Shown in pieces: positions 1-14,500 of a DNA stretch of 64,000 nucleotides. The position numbers and the translations under genes are program-made. The notes under the pieces were generated by a model. The model searched no databases and was not told where the DNA came from. It was given only the letters and a program-made list of their open reading frames with translations. Position 1 is the first letter of the stretch. The number at the start of each line of letters is the position of its first letter. This stretch comes from Atherinomorus stipes (Eukaryota > Chordata > Actinopteri > Atheriniformes > Atherinidae), in NCBI GenBank assembly GCA_023101725.1, contig JALJCO010007832.1:48973-112972 (forward strand), given 5' to 3'.

Positions 1-993
1 CGGGTGAGTTAGATCGGCTATTTGAAGCCAGGAGAAGCACCACGTGACGAGACAGAAACGTGGATGACAATGCCTTTTTTTTTCCCCCATGGCATCTGGT
101 GGACTGTTACACCAATTTAGGGCCAGGATGGTGATAATAGGAGAGTGAAGGAAAAAAAGTATGTGTGTGTGTGTTTGGGCATTAGTGCAAGCATGGTCGT
201 TAGCTGGCAGCTTCAGATCAAAGGATTACCTCTAAAAATGTCTAAAAACTAATCCTCCCAAATGAACCTGAAACATATTTGCATGCAGAGGAGTAAAATC
301 CTGGTGTTCCCCCACTTTTATGAATGATCTGGTGTTTTAACCTCTCTAACTTTTGCCCAAGCGTTAGAAAATGCAAGTACTTTAACACGAACTACAGCTA
401 CAGCTGTAACACCTGAGATCAGCTTTGTAGTCAAATATGGGTTGGTTCACCTGTAAGCATCACAGATGTAGGACAATGAGATGTTGCTCAGCATGTGTCA
501 CCATCAGTATAATTAATCACTGTCATTTCTGACCCTTTCTGGGTGGATTATCACCATATTTTTGCGCACAATTTAGTCTTTTGAGTCATTTTAAAGACAA
601 TATAAAACAGGGTTGTGAGTGAATTTTGAATCTTATAGATTTCTCTGGATGTCTGTTTAAAGCGTATCAGCTTAGTTTGAGTTTTGACCCTCAATCACAC
701 AGCAAGACCTTATAAATTCAGACATTTACCACCTTAATCATTTGCCTTTGACACAACTAAGACCTGCATCAAGTTACATTGTAAGAGATTTGTGACCTGG
801 ACAGTTAATCTGAGATGCAATATATGCAAAAAGAAAATGAAGATAAAAAGAACGAACTATTTCTTTAAGTTAATATTAAAAGAATTTTAAGGTGAAAGAT
901 TATTAACCTTTCCATTTTCTGCACTGAAACCAAAGCAAACAGAAAAAAGCCACTCAGTATGGAGGTGTAACTTGTTTTTAAAGTTGTCTATAG
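1..993. other. unassigned AT-rich DNA
   Basis: No gene or recognisable repeat apart from a short TG run near 163-176. If this flank is the 3' side of rin1, the Ras-association exon(s) would be expected here or further left; I found no such reading on the minus strand. Confidence 0.4.
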
Positions 994-1390
994 GTGCAAG
1001 GTCAGAGAGTTAAGAGAACCCACTGGTCACTTGAGAATGAGAATCCAGACTTTTCTGAAGATACATGGACACACAGAGATAAGGGGAACCTATATATAAA
1101 ATATTATTTGCTTGAATTAGACATCTCTGGGGAGAATTCAACACACTATGCCATTGGCGAAGATTGGGCCTATGCTATCCTTAAAGTAAAGCACGGTGGT
1201 GGTGGCATGATGCTGTGGGGGTGGTACTCAGCAGAAAGGGGTGGCAGATATGTAAAAAAAAAAGAAAAAGAATACAAGGGGTTAAAGTAAACTTACTTTA
1301 GAGTGAAGCAAGTTGAGCGTCCCCATGACAAGTAAAGCATCCCACCAGGACAAATGCTAACATGGATATTAAGATATCTTCTACATTAAG
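994..1390 (+). pseudogene. decayed Tc1-like transposase fragment
   Basis: The reading contains VKHGGGGMMLWGWYSAERGG, matching the block before the second catalytic Asp of Tc1-family transposases, and an upstream segment resembling the first catalytic region. It opens mid-protein and ends in an A-rich run at about 1260. No terminal inverted repeats were found, so this is an old fragment. Confidence 0.55.
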
Positions 1391-1640
1391 CCTTTGTGCA
1401 AACCCCAGTGGTATGCAAAGCGGCTTTCTGGGGAATACGGCATTACACAAGCCATATATAATTAAATATGGTTTATGATATACAATTATGGTATATGATA
1501 TATAGTTTACATCAGCTACTCTGATATAAATTTCCTAGAATGTGATGCAGCCATTACATAACTCAGCAGTAAAATAAAAAACTCCTGAATTAAAACACGA
1601 TTCTAATGTTTTACTTTGCAAAATGCAATATGTATTTTGA

Positions 1641-1982
1641 AGGGGAAGTTCAGGATTTTTGACATAGGGCCTCATTTTCGAGTGGGCCGGGGTCCTACTT
1701 ATTACTGGAGACAGATTCATCTTATTTCATTTCATGTTCTTGTTACCGGTGGTCCCCGATGTTAATGCTAGCATGAGTCAATAGGAATCTGCTAGCCTGT
1801 CATTAATAACAATCGCATCCACTCCACAGAACGCCCGAGGCAAATCAGTTATAACACAAGACTGTCTGTGTAAATGCCAATGTTAACAAAATAATGTTAC
1901 AAATAAAACTGTTTCCAGTGAAAAGTGGGACCCTGGCTCACTCGAAAATGAGGCCCTATGTCAAAAATCCTAAACTTCCCCT
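1641..1982. mobile_element. MITE with 58-bp terminal inverted repeats
   Basis: The left arm (1641-1698) starts AGGGGAAGTTCAGGATTTTT; the right arm (1925-1982) is its near-perfect reverse complement (about 54 of 58 positions by eye). The centre has no coding potential. The superfamily is not assigned because the flanks give no clear target duplication. Confidence 0.7.
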
Positions 1983-2929
1983 TTAAATCTGGCTATTCTT
2001 TTGACAACATCAAGATACTTGATGTGGATGCTGTTAAAAAACCACCTTAAACTGTCTCTAAGGAAGAGAAAAGATAATGCGTGCATTCAAAGCAGAACAG
2101 TTAAACTTGGGGGCAGTTGGTGTGATTAGTGACTTGATTCAATTATTGGTTAGAGCATTTAGCTGGTTTGAGTTTGCTTTCACACAGCTCTTTCTCAAAT
2201 GAACCAGACCTTTAAAATGAATTTCTGTTTTCACAAATCAAAAATTACTAAAGGATAATACGAGACAAACTCCAAAGAAGAAAACTTCCTTGTCTATTAA
2301 TGTGGGAAACCCCTTTGTGTTGTGGTCCACCATCTGCATTTGGTTCAGTTGAGTTGGACTAAGACCTACTGTTGTAGATGAACCAGACTTCGCTTATTTG
2401 ATCCACATCAGAGTTTGTTTTTTAATTCAACACCCCACCCTCCAAAAAAACAACAAAAACAAGAAACCCAACAATAACAAAAGAAAAAAAAACCCTAGAC
2501 ATACTCGATTCAAATCAGAAGGATCGGTGTGAATGCACTGAGAGAGACACAGTCAGGTTCTCCTCAACATATACTTACGTTTACTGAACTGGTTAACACC
2601 TGACACACCATGTAAATGTGCACATGTTTGAGAAATGTATTTATTAAAAGAAGCCTATTACTTGAGACAAAGTAATTTTAGAGAAATATCCCCAAAATGT
2701 AATACTAAAGAGCTCCAACAAGAAGAATTTTATTGTCTTTAATCCACATTTGACCTGCAGGTGCAACATTCTATTTATTCATTTGGATCATTTGTCATAT
2801 CTCAGAACTGTCACACTGAATAATAAGCAGCCGTCCACATATTTCACTGAATTACTCCACAACAAACCCACTGCAATGCTGCCAGTGTTTCTGTGGTGCA
2901 CTACTGCAGTGAGAGTAGCAGGTGCCTAC
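1983..2929. other. unassigned DNA downstream of rin1 exon J
   Basis: I see no gene here. The minus strand was read for a Ras-association domain exon without success. A-rich stretches lie at about 2440-2490. Confidence 0.4.
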
Positions 2930-3093
2930 TTGGCTCTGCTGGTTCTCCTTTTGTCTCTGGGCCTCTCGACTTCTTCTGCAGCTCCACTCCCTCAGCGCCT
3001 CCTGGACCTGTGGCGTCAGGCACAATGGTTGCTCCTGCTCCAGGTTCTGGATAAGACACAGGCTGGCATACACACTGGTCAGGTAGTAACCAC
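2930..3093 (-). CDS. rin1: rin1 exon J: end of VPS9 domain
   Basis: 164 nt between acceptor TTGCCTCCAG and donor CAA|GTAGGC, phase 0 out. It completes [20 protein letters not shown] with the conserved Tyr and Thr of VPS9 domains, and ends in a basic, glutamine-rich segment [19 protein letters not shown]. If the donor is not used, the frame reads 26 more codons to a stop at 2852-2854, giving a protein without the Ras-association domain. Confidence 0.82.
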
Positions 3094-5507
3094 CTGGAGG
3101 CAAAACAAGGTGCGGGAGGAAAAAGACTTTATTTAGAAGCTGCAAACACTTATGCAACAAATCTTAAAAAAAGGTAACAGTGATTAACAGCAGACTTGTG
3201 TACCTCTTAAGTACTACTGAGGAATAAGGAGTAGAATGTGATCAGGATTGAATATTTTTTCCACTAAATGCTTGTCATGATGAGGTTAAATGTGCAGCAA
3301 ATGCTGCTACATGCTAATAGCTAAAACAGGTTCTTTCACTCATACAGATAAAAGACATAAGTATAACATTATTTAACACAAAAGCATGACCAAAATATGT
3401 CAAAGTAGCAAGTGAAAGACCAGTGTGTTTGAAAAAGCTTAGTAAATAATGATAGCTTTAATTGCATATGACAACAAACAAAGTTTCCATAGTGGTAAAT
3501 CCTAAGAAAGTTTAGCAGCTGCTGAAGAATCAAAGGTGTCGTCAGCAGTAAATGGAGAGCAACATGATGCTGAAAGAAGAGTGAACACAGCCCACGGGTT
3601 CATTTGTGTTCAAAATTAAAAACACAAATGCTAAGGGGAGAGAGCCTTCTGTCCATACTCTGGTGATCACGCACGTATATCCGTCCATTCAGAGAACCTG
3701 CAGATGTGTAGCAAATAGAGCAGTATCATTGCAAACCGTGGGGGCAGTGCTGTGCAGCATAACTCACATGTGACCAGCAAAAGGAAGAATAAAGAAGAAG
3801 AAGCTGTGACGTATTTAATGGCCAGACCATTGCTGTCTTCTACTGTGTGGACTCTTATTTCTCTCTCTCTCAGAATCTACTTTATCATGATCTCCTCCAC
3901 TGGGTTTGCTATTTTGTGGCTGTAGCTCAGATGAAGAGCAGTTTATAAACTAGAGGGTGGGTGAAGTGGTTCCAGGCTTCCCAAAGGGCCCTTGGGCAAG
4001 ACACTGAACCCCATGTTGCCTCCTGATGTGCATATCAGGGTGTGAGTGTGACATGTGGTGTAAGATTGTAAGTAGGAATCAACTGATACAGATTTTTTTA
4101 GGGTCGATACCGACAACAGTATTTCCTCAGCAGCCTCAGCAGATGGTCAATACAACCTGCCGATATTTTGGGCCGATACTGCATTTGACTCCCAAATTAA
4201 TATAATGAAGGATACAATTAAAAGCTATTTTACCACTTTTTGAATATAAAAAAGGAAAAAACATCTCAGATAAATATATAAAAAGAAACAGTGTACTTGT
4301 AAACAAATATCAAAGTTAGGGTTGGCAATGTTGGAAAAACGGTTTGAGCAAGCGACAGTTTAAAAAAACACCACTCGAAACCACACCTTCAGAGCGCAGG
4401 GACGTGTGCGCCGATGTTTTACGAGCAGGTTAACGATAACAGCCGAGTGGATAGCTTGTTAGCTTGATAGCAAACAGCTGGCAAACCATGTTTTGAACAG
4501 CTTTAATCCACTCACCTCCAACTCCTTCAGTGTAAAAAGTCCACACTGCAAACGTCAGCGCCTCCGAGACTTAATCCTTATCTGTTTTTTTGTTTTGTTA
4601 GCGGCAGTTAGCAGTCCGTTAGCTATATTTGTTTACAGTGAGCGGCGCACAGAGGAGTCACATGGGGGACGGACAGAGGGGAGGGACAGAAACGAGACAT
4701 GAAGGCATCGATTCGTTCTTTCTATAAGTTGCAAATTACCAATTCCTGCCTTTCAGTGCGAATGGCAGGGGTTGGTCAGAGTTCTTACAGACCTGCAGCT
4801 CTCACAGAGGTCTGACTTTTTTCCTTCTTTTTGATGAATACATGATGTATTGACTACTGTCAGGATGGAAGGACCATTTCACCCAGATGTCCAGGATGAC
4901 AATGCCAGGATTCATTGGGCTCAGATTGTGAAAGAGTGGTTCAGAGAACATGAGTCCAGACCTGAACCCCACTGAGAATGTTTAGGATATGCCGGAGAAG
5001 ACTTTGCACAGTGACGGGACACTCTGATGGGAATTTGTCAAGTGACACTACAGTTACAAAAATTGGGATTTTATGAAAGCAACACAACAGTCTAGAAAAG
5101 TTCTCATGTAGTCTTAACAGTCCGCCTTTCAGTCCCCTTTTCTGAATTTACAAGTCACAATTTTAACCATATAATAAAAAAAACAGGAAAATACATGAAT
5201 GAGTGTTTTATTGGGAATTCTGCTGTATTAATATACAAATATATAAATATAAATATAATATAATTAAATATATTAATATAAAACTTATACTTTACAGTTT
5301 TTTTAATGGAAAGAAGCTAAATAATAGGGAACTTTGCAGCAGCTTACAAAAGCCCAGTTAAGTCTAGTCTCAAACCATATTATCTGAGTGTGTCAGTCCA
5401 GTTTTAGTTTGAGCGTTGGTTTTTGCATGATTTCAAATTTACTCATAAGGTTACATGCATTCTAATAATATATTTCTGACCTGATATATTAATAATAATT
5501 ATGTGTA

Positions 5508-5570
<63 letters not shown>

Positions 5571-8500
5571 TATGTATGTATGTATGTATATTCTATATTC
5601 ACCATTCACATTTTGAATCCAGCACACACACAAGAGAAAATAGAAGCAAAACTACGAGCTTAGGTCATACCCTCTCCACAGAGCCAGGAGGGCTCCAGCA
5701 GCTCCATCATATACTCCACCTCTATCAGGATGTGAGGCCTGTTACACTCCACAATCACATAAGATAGTGATGGCAGGAAGTCGTCCCAGCTCACTTCCTG
5801 CCCTGAAACAACAAGCACAGAAAAAGAAGAGGCTTTCATTTTTCTTTGATGACATAAGAGTTAATAGTTTGACTTCATCCACTGAGTAAGAGGAGGAATG
5901 TTATTTATGAAATACTAAAACTCTGCTTGGTATAACAATAACAGCACTGACATGGTAAAGGAGAAAAAGAAGCAGTCAGGTTCTGTCATGGCCGCCTGAC
6001 CCCCGGTAATTCATTTTAGTGCACTGTAGTGCATGTTTTGATTCTACTTATATTGCTAATACTATAAATGCCACTCTGCTAAGTCATGATGCTTCAACTG
6101 CCTTAAAATGATGTCACATGTGGGCAGTGAGGCAGCTCTTCTTTACCTGTAGCTTCTTTTATGGATGAAATAAATGTAACCTAAATAATTTTATTTAAAA
6201 AATGTTTTTTTTAAATGATATATTAGAATCAATTCCCCAAATAATAAAAAGTCACTTTAGTGAGCTCTCTATTTATTTTAACAGTTTAGTTAAGTTTATT
6301 AGTTTATTTGACAGGGACAGTGTACAAAAAACATTAGTCCTAAAAAGAAGAGATGTTTTGTACCAGAGTTAGCCATTGCTAATTTCGGGCAGGCACACAC
6401 ATTTAAAAACACATTACAGAACAAACTACAATCGTTCTAAAATACTAAAAAAAAAATACTGGCAATATAAGATATACAGACAGCAATAAAAATGTTTACA
6501 GATGAGCTGAACTGATGCTGACACAGTTGGTGAGCAAGAATATACTTCTTCAGATTACAGGTTTATGTCTACAGCCAGTTTCAGACTCTCTGGGAGCCGA
6601 TTCCACTGTCTGATGGTCTTAAAAGAAAAAGCTTTTCGTGCAAAGGCAGATGATCTTTGTGGAATGGCACAATTTCTGTGAGTTGTGGAGAGAGATGTTC
6701 GGGTTGTTTGATCAGAATAAAGTTTGATGAATTGTTTTAGTGGGGGTGGAGCAGTATTATTGATGATTTTAAAGACTTTTCTTAAACTTGTGTAGCAGAT
6801 TAAATTATCAAAACTTAGAATTGTGTATTTGCTGAGGATATCACAGTGATGGTAACGGAAAGGTTTTTTATCGAGTATCTTCAGGGCCTGATTATAAAGT
6901 AATCTCAGAGGTTTGAGTGTTGTCTCATTGGCCTGAGACCAACAAGACAAACAGTGGGTGATGTGAGGAATGATCATGGCATTCCACAGAGCAAATGACA
7001 AACTTATTAATGGACATAGTTGCGCATGTCAGGACTTTGTGCACATAATAATTTAACTTATTTCTAAAGGAGGGTTGTCTCACCGAAGCAGAGAGAATAC
7101 TTAAATAATCATTGAAGGAAATCCAGACAAAGACTTTTTAGAAGATGGGAGTCCAGAGATCCAGAGAGGAGAGGGTGAAAAACCAGATGAGGATGTCCAT
7201 GTAAATCAGCTGAAGTGGACACAGGACCCCCAGTCCTCAGGACCCACTGCCCTGCATGTTTTAGAGGTAACCAAACTTTAACACACCTGAATGAAATTAT
7301 GGTTCGATTACAGGCTTGCAAAGAATTTGATAAGGAAGTTCATCAATCTGAATCAGGTGTGTTGGAGGACAGTGGGTCCTGATGACCTGGATTGAGAGAC
7401 ACTGCAGAGTGCCATTGTCCTATTTGGGCTGAAACCAACATGTAAAGATCTGGATATTTTTCTATTTTGAGCCAAAAAAAAAGAGGTGAAACATACAGAA
7501 ATATGTTCCAGTGATGTGATTGAACTTCTACTTCTTAATAAAACGTAAACGTGTTATCAGTGTTCCCAGATACCCGGGAAACGATTTAATGTTAATTGTG
7601 CTGTTGCCTGCTTTCACCATACTTCACTTCTTTGGTACTGAAGCCACCGACTGATGACATCAGTTCTGAGAAGGCTTTGAAGGGCACTGTAAAAAACACC
7701 TTCCAGTACCTGGAAATCAATCTCCTTCTTGGCCTAAGACCCAATAACCAGGGACAAGAAGACCTACAGTACAGTAGATGATGAAGGATGAAGATTTCTC
7801 TCTGGAAATCATAAAAAGAAGCCCTAACCGAGATGAAAGAATAATCAAACGTGATGCAGTCTAATGTCAGGTGCAGAATACCTGGGTGAAACAGCAAAAC
7901 ATAACAGATTTCTATTTAGATTTGTTTCACACTTCTGATCAGCAAAGTCCTGTTGTGTACTGAAAGGCAAAAATCGTAACACTGAAGTGAAATAAGCTAA
8001 AAACAGAACAAAAAAAAAGTCTGTGATTTTTTTAACCACCCTGACACTTGATTTATATGAAGATAATCTAAATCAAAATTCTTTTTTTCCTCGGGGTCTC
8101 AGGACAGATACACTCTGTGTCGTAAATGTGGAGCTTTTGAAAGCAACAAAACACTCATGCATGTTTAGATTGATGACCTTCATTTGTTTTACAGGAATGA
8201 TTTTAAGCAGCAACCAACTTGAAATAAAGTTTCTACATTGTTGATCGTCTTTTTTCATTCTAATACTTCAAAGTTTTACCAACTATCCAGTTTTAAACCC
8301 ATTTTGAAATCCCACTTTCATGTAAACAGTGAACATGCAGCAGTCTCACCATGTAAGGACCCCATGGCCTTGTGGACACACTTGCACACCTGCAGCAGAA
8401 GCAGCACCTTATCGATGGGGGAGTGCGTCCGCTGCATCAAGATCAGCTTCTGCTTCACCCTCTCCACCTCTCGGCTATCGGGGACCCCGGTCCTCACACC

Positions 8501-11500
8501 GAGTCTCTCCATGGCCGAGTCCCCTTTCAGATGGAGCAAGTTCTGAGTGAGGCGATGGGTGGAGCCGTCCTGGCTGTGCAAAGCCATCAGGGCTTTCTCG
8601 AGCTGGGACCTCAGAGGCCTGAGCACGCAGGAGAACATGGCTCGCTCCAATGCCAGGTCTACAAACAGAGGAAGGGTTTTCATTGTTTGGGGAAGCCGAT
8701 ACAAGAAAATGACTCACATTTTGTTATATTACATGTGTTTTATTCATTTTGCAGGTTGAGAAAGGTGCAATTTCTAAAGGCAATGGCAAGATGCCCGGCA
8801 ATGCGTGATCAGCAAACTGAACTAATAGTGTCAGGAGGCATGTTGCAACCGTGCAGAGAAGATAAATTCAGCTGCTGAGAAAGCTAAATTAAAAACAATG
8901 ATTTCAGATTCCTGCTCACTGGAGGCAATGCTTGTTGATCAAGTGGACTTTGCTCGAGTTTTTCTTTTATCTATAGTATTTAACCTTTATTTTACCAGGA
9001 TGTCTCTTGAGATAAATACATTTTCAGAGGGAGACCAGACCAAGAGGCACACTGTTTGAAGATTTAATCCAACAAAGTTTATCAACAATTTTGCAGTGAC
9101 TGTCAGATCTGCTATTCAACTAGAATTATGCTTCAATCTGATTCCCTGATAAATCTAACCTGTTTTGGACCATATTATTCAGATGAGAAAATGAATCAAC
9201 AATAGCACTTTTAAATGTCTTTAGCTTTATGTAAATTTAGGGAGGTGTAGTCAGCGAAAATAATAAGTCCCTCTACTTTTAATGAAGATTTGTTATAATA
9301 TTGGAATTTATTCAGCATTTATTGTAGCGTAACTTAAACTAGACACACATTTATCCTTTCATTAGATTGCGTAGAAACATTACTTCACATAATTTCATAA
9401 AAACACAGAGCTCCATATTAACATGCAAGATCCTTGCTTACAAAACAAATCAATACCAGTGGCATCTTTACAAAATTATATATGAATAAAGTCTCGTACC
9501 CAAAATTAATCACAATGTCATTACAAATTCCTATTCTCTATTACAGTTCTTAGTTATTCACTAACCTGTAACACAAAACAACTTACTCATGTAGAGCAAT
9601 CTAATTCCGAGTTTAGTGAAAAGGGACCATTAGGAAAACAAAAACAACCAACCAAACAAAAGAATTTCTATAATGTAATTTTAAAGCATAACTTTAAAAA
9701 GAAACAAAGAAATAACCCTAATAAGCAATAATGTGTCCTTTAAAAAAAACTAATTAACATTCAGATATTATAAATTCTTGTACTTCATAAGGATTTTCTG
9801 TGGTTATCTGAGCAGGTTTAAGCTCATGAACATTGACTCTGGGCAGAGGCTGGCCTGTATGTTCAGCTCCAGACATGTTTCAAGAAAAAGCAAGAATTTT
9901 AGATTAAAAAAAACACAATTTAGTCCTCAATAACAAGTAGCGTCATCAAAAACTTTAACACACATTTCTGGCTAGATTGCAAATAGTTTTGTCCAGGCTT
10001 TTCCATTTTTCATCCAAGTGTGCAATTTAAATCTGGGATTATCACAGAGCTTAATCCTTATGAGTCTTCTGTATAGAGTGACATGCATTCTTCCCTGTAC
10101 AGTATATGTTTCTTTTCACCATGGGATCTGTTTAAGATAATAAAAAAGAGCAGAGGAATATGTATTACATGGTGCACTGTACCTGGGTCTGCACAGTTAC
10201 GAGTTCATCAGTATCCATTATCTGGCAAATGGTAAACAAACTGTATGTATATAGCGAGACTTACAATTATGGGCTGTCTGTACTGTATAGAATACTGTAC
10301 TTATATATGCAAGAAAGCAGGTGAGTTTTGGGTAGCTTCCTCTTGTTTTATGTCATGCTAAGCTAAGCTAATCTTATCCTGATTCAATGCTAAAGAAGCA
10401 AAGGAATGATTGTTGAAAAGTTGCCCTGCAGTTGCTTTACTGTGTATTACTTCAATGTTACACCACACCCTTAAAACATCTTGTGGAAATAGTGAGAAAT
10501 CCCTTTTCTGGGCCAGTTAGAAACTATGGGCTTTTCTCTTTGGCTTAGCATGAGCCAATCATATACGACACACATGCACGCGTGCTCTCACACGTGGAAA
10601 CACACTCTCAGTGATTCTCCTGTTGTCAGTGGGCAGTCCTGACTCAATATTTTCCACTCATCCTCGTTATCCTTGTTGTTTCCCCTCCTGTATAATCCCC
10701 CACATCTCCACTCCACCATACTATAACACTGCCCCTTGTGATCAGCTTTTCTCACACTTTTCCAGCATCCGTCTTCTGTTTACAAGCTCAGGGGAGTAAC
10801 AGATTACATGTAATGTGATTACAGCCAAACTACACTGCTGACTTTTTTTTGTTTGCTGTTACTCAAAGATCTGTAACTGATGACATTTTCTAAGTAACCT
10901 GCCTATTTCTATTGCTCCCTCCCACCCTCCTGTGAATCGTGCTGCTTTTCAAGTGAGCGTGGGACTGTGATATCTTTTTATGATAACCGAGTGGGAGAAA
11001 AAAAAATGCAAATGGCTCCCACCGACGCAACGCGAGATAAATCAGAATCACAGCGCAGGAAGGAAGAAAGCAAGTGAGGGAGGACGGACGGCAGCGGCCG
11101 ACCGCTCTACCCCTGAAGCCTCTGCTCAGCCAGCCAACCATCATCATGTATTTACACACAAACACACCTGCAAGTGCACACTAAGTCACACACGAAGCAG
11201 TCCAAAAAAGAAAAAGCCTACGTACACAACTGTGTCCAAATTTCCAACTTCCTTCCTTGCAAAGCAACAACCTGCAATGTCTTTGCAATAATAAACCTGA
11301 GTGCAAAGGATGCCGCCCAGAACTCTCCTAATCAAATTTTTCTAAATATCAGAAACAACATGAGCTCTATCCTCTAAACCCAGCAAACTACTCTGTGTTG
11401 ACAACTCAATTTATTGGAGCCTGGACAGCTCACCACCTATCAGATAAGGAGCTCTGTTTCCACAGACCTGCATCCTCTGGCACTGCATCTAAATAGCAGT

Positions 11501-14500
11501 TTTTCTTTTTCTCACATCCATCTCATGGTACTCACTTTCTCTTCATTTTTAATGTGATGAACTAATCATGCATGCTAATATTGATATTTAACTCAGGCTG
11601 AAATCCACCATACTCAGCTAAATTTAATCAAATAATTTATGTAGTAAGACCAAAAGATGGTGAACAACCCATTAAATAAGTGGTTTCAGTTATAGTTGCA
11701 ACACATTTCTTGTTTTATAAGTGGAGGTTAAAGGTACAGTCCGAAGTTCCCCCCGTAAAAAATAAACGTTAGACTTGAGCAAGTGAAATCCGTCTCAAAA
11801 CCCGCCTTTGGCCCTCTCCTCCCATGCCGTGGCGCGTTTGAACGCAACTCTCTCTTCCCCTGGCTGTAATTTGTTCGTTTGTATTGTTTTGGTGCGTTCG
11901 GGACGTTTCTGGGTGGAGATTTCTGTTTATATCAGCAGCCAATGACAGAGCTAAGAGCATGACGCTGTGTGGAAATAAGCTCATGATTGGAGCAGACGCC
12001 AGTCACTCAAACTCTCGAAGGAAGTTTCAGTGACAACTTCCTTCGAACTGTGGAAGAACCGCGCTGAAGAAAAGGTAAGAGCTTCAGATAATGCACTTTA
12101 GAAAACCAGGGTTAATAATAGTTTGGCTTGTACCTGCTTCTGAGCTCTGAAGGAGAAGCTTGAAGTTGAATAGGCTAGCTATAACGAGGCGGCCATTAGC
12201 CTAAGAGGGAAGAGCGCTAAGTTTGAATACTGTTGTTCACAAACAGAAACGCTGGAGGGACTTCTGACTCTACCTTTAAAAAGTGAGACAATAGTTTTTC
12301 TGATTGACTGATAACAAGGTAAATTAAAATCTTCAAACATTAAAGGTGCAGCGTGTGAAAAATCAAAGGTCAATGGCAGCAAAATTTAATATATAATTCA
12401 AAACTGTATTTCTATTGATGAGTAATTGCTTCACTAGAATAACTGTTATATGTTTATTTTCCTAGAATGAGTCATTTATATCTCTTGCTGGGGTGCACAT
12501 ACATGAGCCATTTCTCAAAACCGCACACTTGCCCGAATGCACTGGAATTTAGTGCGTCAGTGCAGACTGTGTACTTCGTTTATAGTGCACACTATTGTCA
12601 CTAAATGCTGACCCAAACAGGGTCTTCCTGAAGTGCTGGACTAGATTACCAGGCAAAGGGAGACTATACTAAGGAGGTGGTATAAACGCGCAAAAAAAAA
12701 AAGACAAGACTATATGAAATGGGGAGTAAAAGATTGGAAATATTATATATATATAAAAATATTAAATTATAAAACAAGCTACAGGGCAGCAGGGGTTGCT
12801 ATCCCTTCCGTAATACCCACCTGAGAATCTCCGTAGAATGGGGCCTCTAGACGTTGATGTAGGCAATTAACCGCAAAAACCACAAACAAGTGATTGAGAC
12901 AGACCCATGGAGGACGCCATATTTGTGCTGACATTTTTACTACAGTGTCCCTAAATGGACAAAATAATGGTCTGTGAAGTAAGAACCCTCTGAACTTAAA
13001 AACTGCTGTACCAGCTATGTTTAATGGGAGTTAGAGCGCTTTTTGGGATAAGTAACGCCTTAAAATGCATTAAAAGTAGTTCCAGTCATAGTTCAGTCAT
13101 AGCTACTCCTAAGACCACTGATCCACTTACAGATGAAAATATCTTTATGTCTGGGAGGATTTTCAGTGCTTGGAATATAAAGTCATGTGAAAGAAAACAT
13201 CTTTTTCTTTCAAATACCCATCTTTATCACTGGATGCCAGTAATTCTTACATACTGTACCTTTAATAAAGTTTGAGCAATTGTGACAATGGAAGGTTTTA
13301 CAAAGATGACAAGATAAGATTATCTTGTCTTCCCATTTTCAGTCTGAAGACTGAAATATTTAATGACCGTTTACCTTCACTCACACAATGAAGTGACAGG
13401 TTTGTGTATGTTCCTTTAATTGCATCTCACACTCTTGGAAAACAGCAGGGTTTTTGCACACAACAGCAAAACTAAAGTCCAAAACTTACAGAACTGAAAC
13501 CAAAAGTGAAATTTCACTTTGAGAAGCCCTTAGAACAGGTCATAGATATTTCAAGCTCAAGAAAAGTAAAGCGATGTGGATGTTGATATGCCTGTTTTTG
13601 TGGAAAACATATTTTCATAGTGTGGGAACACTATGGCATGGCAGAAGCATCCAGGAAATGCACGTGGTGTTGCAAAACAGGATCACACACTAAAGGAGAG
13701 TGACTTCTCTCACTAGTAAGAATGTAATTATGGTGTCATATCTTCTCAAAGAAATAGTGGTTTATTGATCACAGTAATATTGCTTCACCAAGCTAAAATC
13801 AAACTCGAATTAGATTTTCAAACAACATTTCTAAGAAGCATATTTGGGTGTTTTGATAATGTTGGGATGTGGCTGGGTGGCAGAGACTGAGACTGAACAC
13901 AGGCAGATGTGTGCAGTTTACAAAGGAAAATGGGGGATAAAGCTGGGAAGGGAAACAGGCGTGAGTGTGTTAGATTTCAGTGAAAACAATGTGGAGCTTT
14001 TTGAGAGGGAGGGTGTCATTCACAGTTATTTAGGATTGCCAGTGATGAAGACAGTAAGATCGATGATTAGCCGGTCTTGTACGAGGAGGGGAGGTTTGAT
14101 GCCTCCTGAGTGTCAGAGGCCAGTTTGCGTAACTGGGCTAGTTAAGCAAGCTCTTCTTATTTTTGTAGGCCTGCAGGATTTTAATTGTCTGAGGAGAGGA
14201 GTGTTGGTGGGAGGTTTGAGCCTTGGCGGGAGGGCTGTTTTATGTATTCCCTCATGTTTATATGCACTTTTTGCAGTGTCTCCTGAAGAGGGTGATGTGG
14301 TTTTAAGTGGATTGGTTTGGCTGATAGTTTTCAGTGTGGGGTTGCATTGGTGACAACTTTGGAAGCATCAACTATTCTGGAGGCGGAGAAGGCTGTCCTT
14401 GGTTGGATCCCTCCTCAGTTTTGATGAATTTCCAGTACTTCATTGAGACCATTGTTTCCTTCAAGTACGTCTGGTGTGATTGTTTAAAAGCTCTGACATG

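Larger units (their letters stand above)
3094..5670. other. rin1 intron between exons J and I
   Basis: Holds a degenerate repeat around 4085-4330 with CGATACCG-type motifs, a transposase remnant at 4851-5050, AT-rich DNA at 5160-5300 and a compound microsatellite at 5500-5587. No other gene is seen. Confidence 0.5.
5803..8349. other. rin1 intron between exons I and H
   Basis: Contains a LINE fragment (6290-7060) and a palindromic MITE (7216-7415). The remainder shows nothing recognisable. Confidence 0.5.

Noticed and set aside
13844..14353. 169-codon open frame on the plus strand inside the large rin1 intron
   Set aside because: Composition is unlike a folded protein, there are no recognisable motifs, no splice context, and it lies in an intron of an opposite-strand gene.
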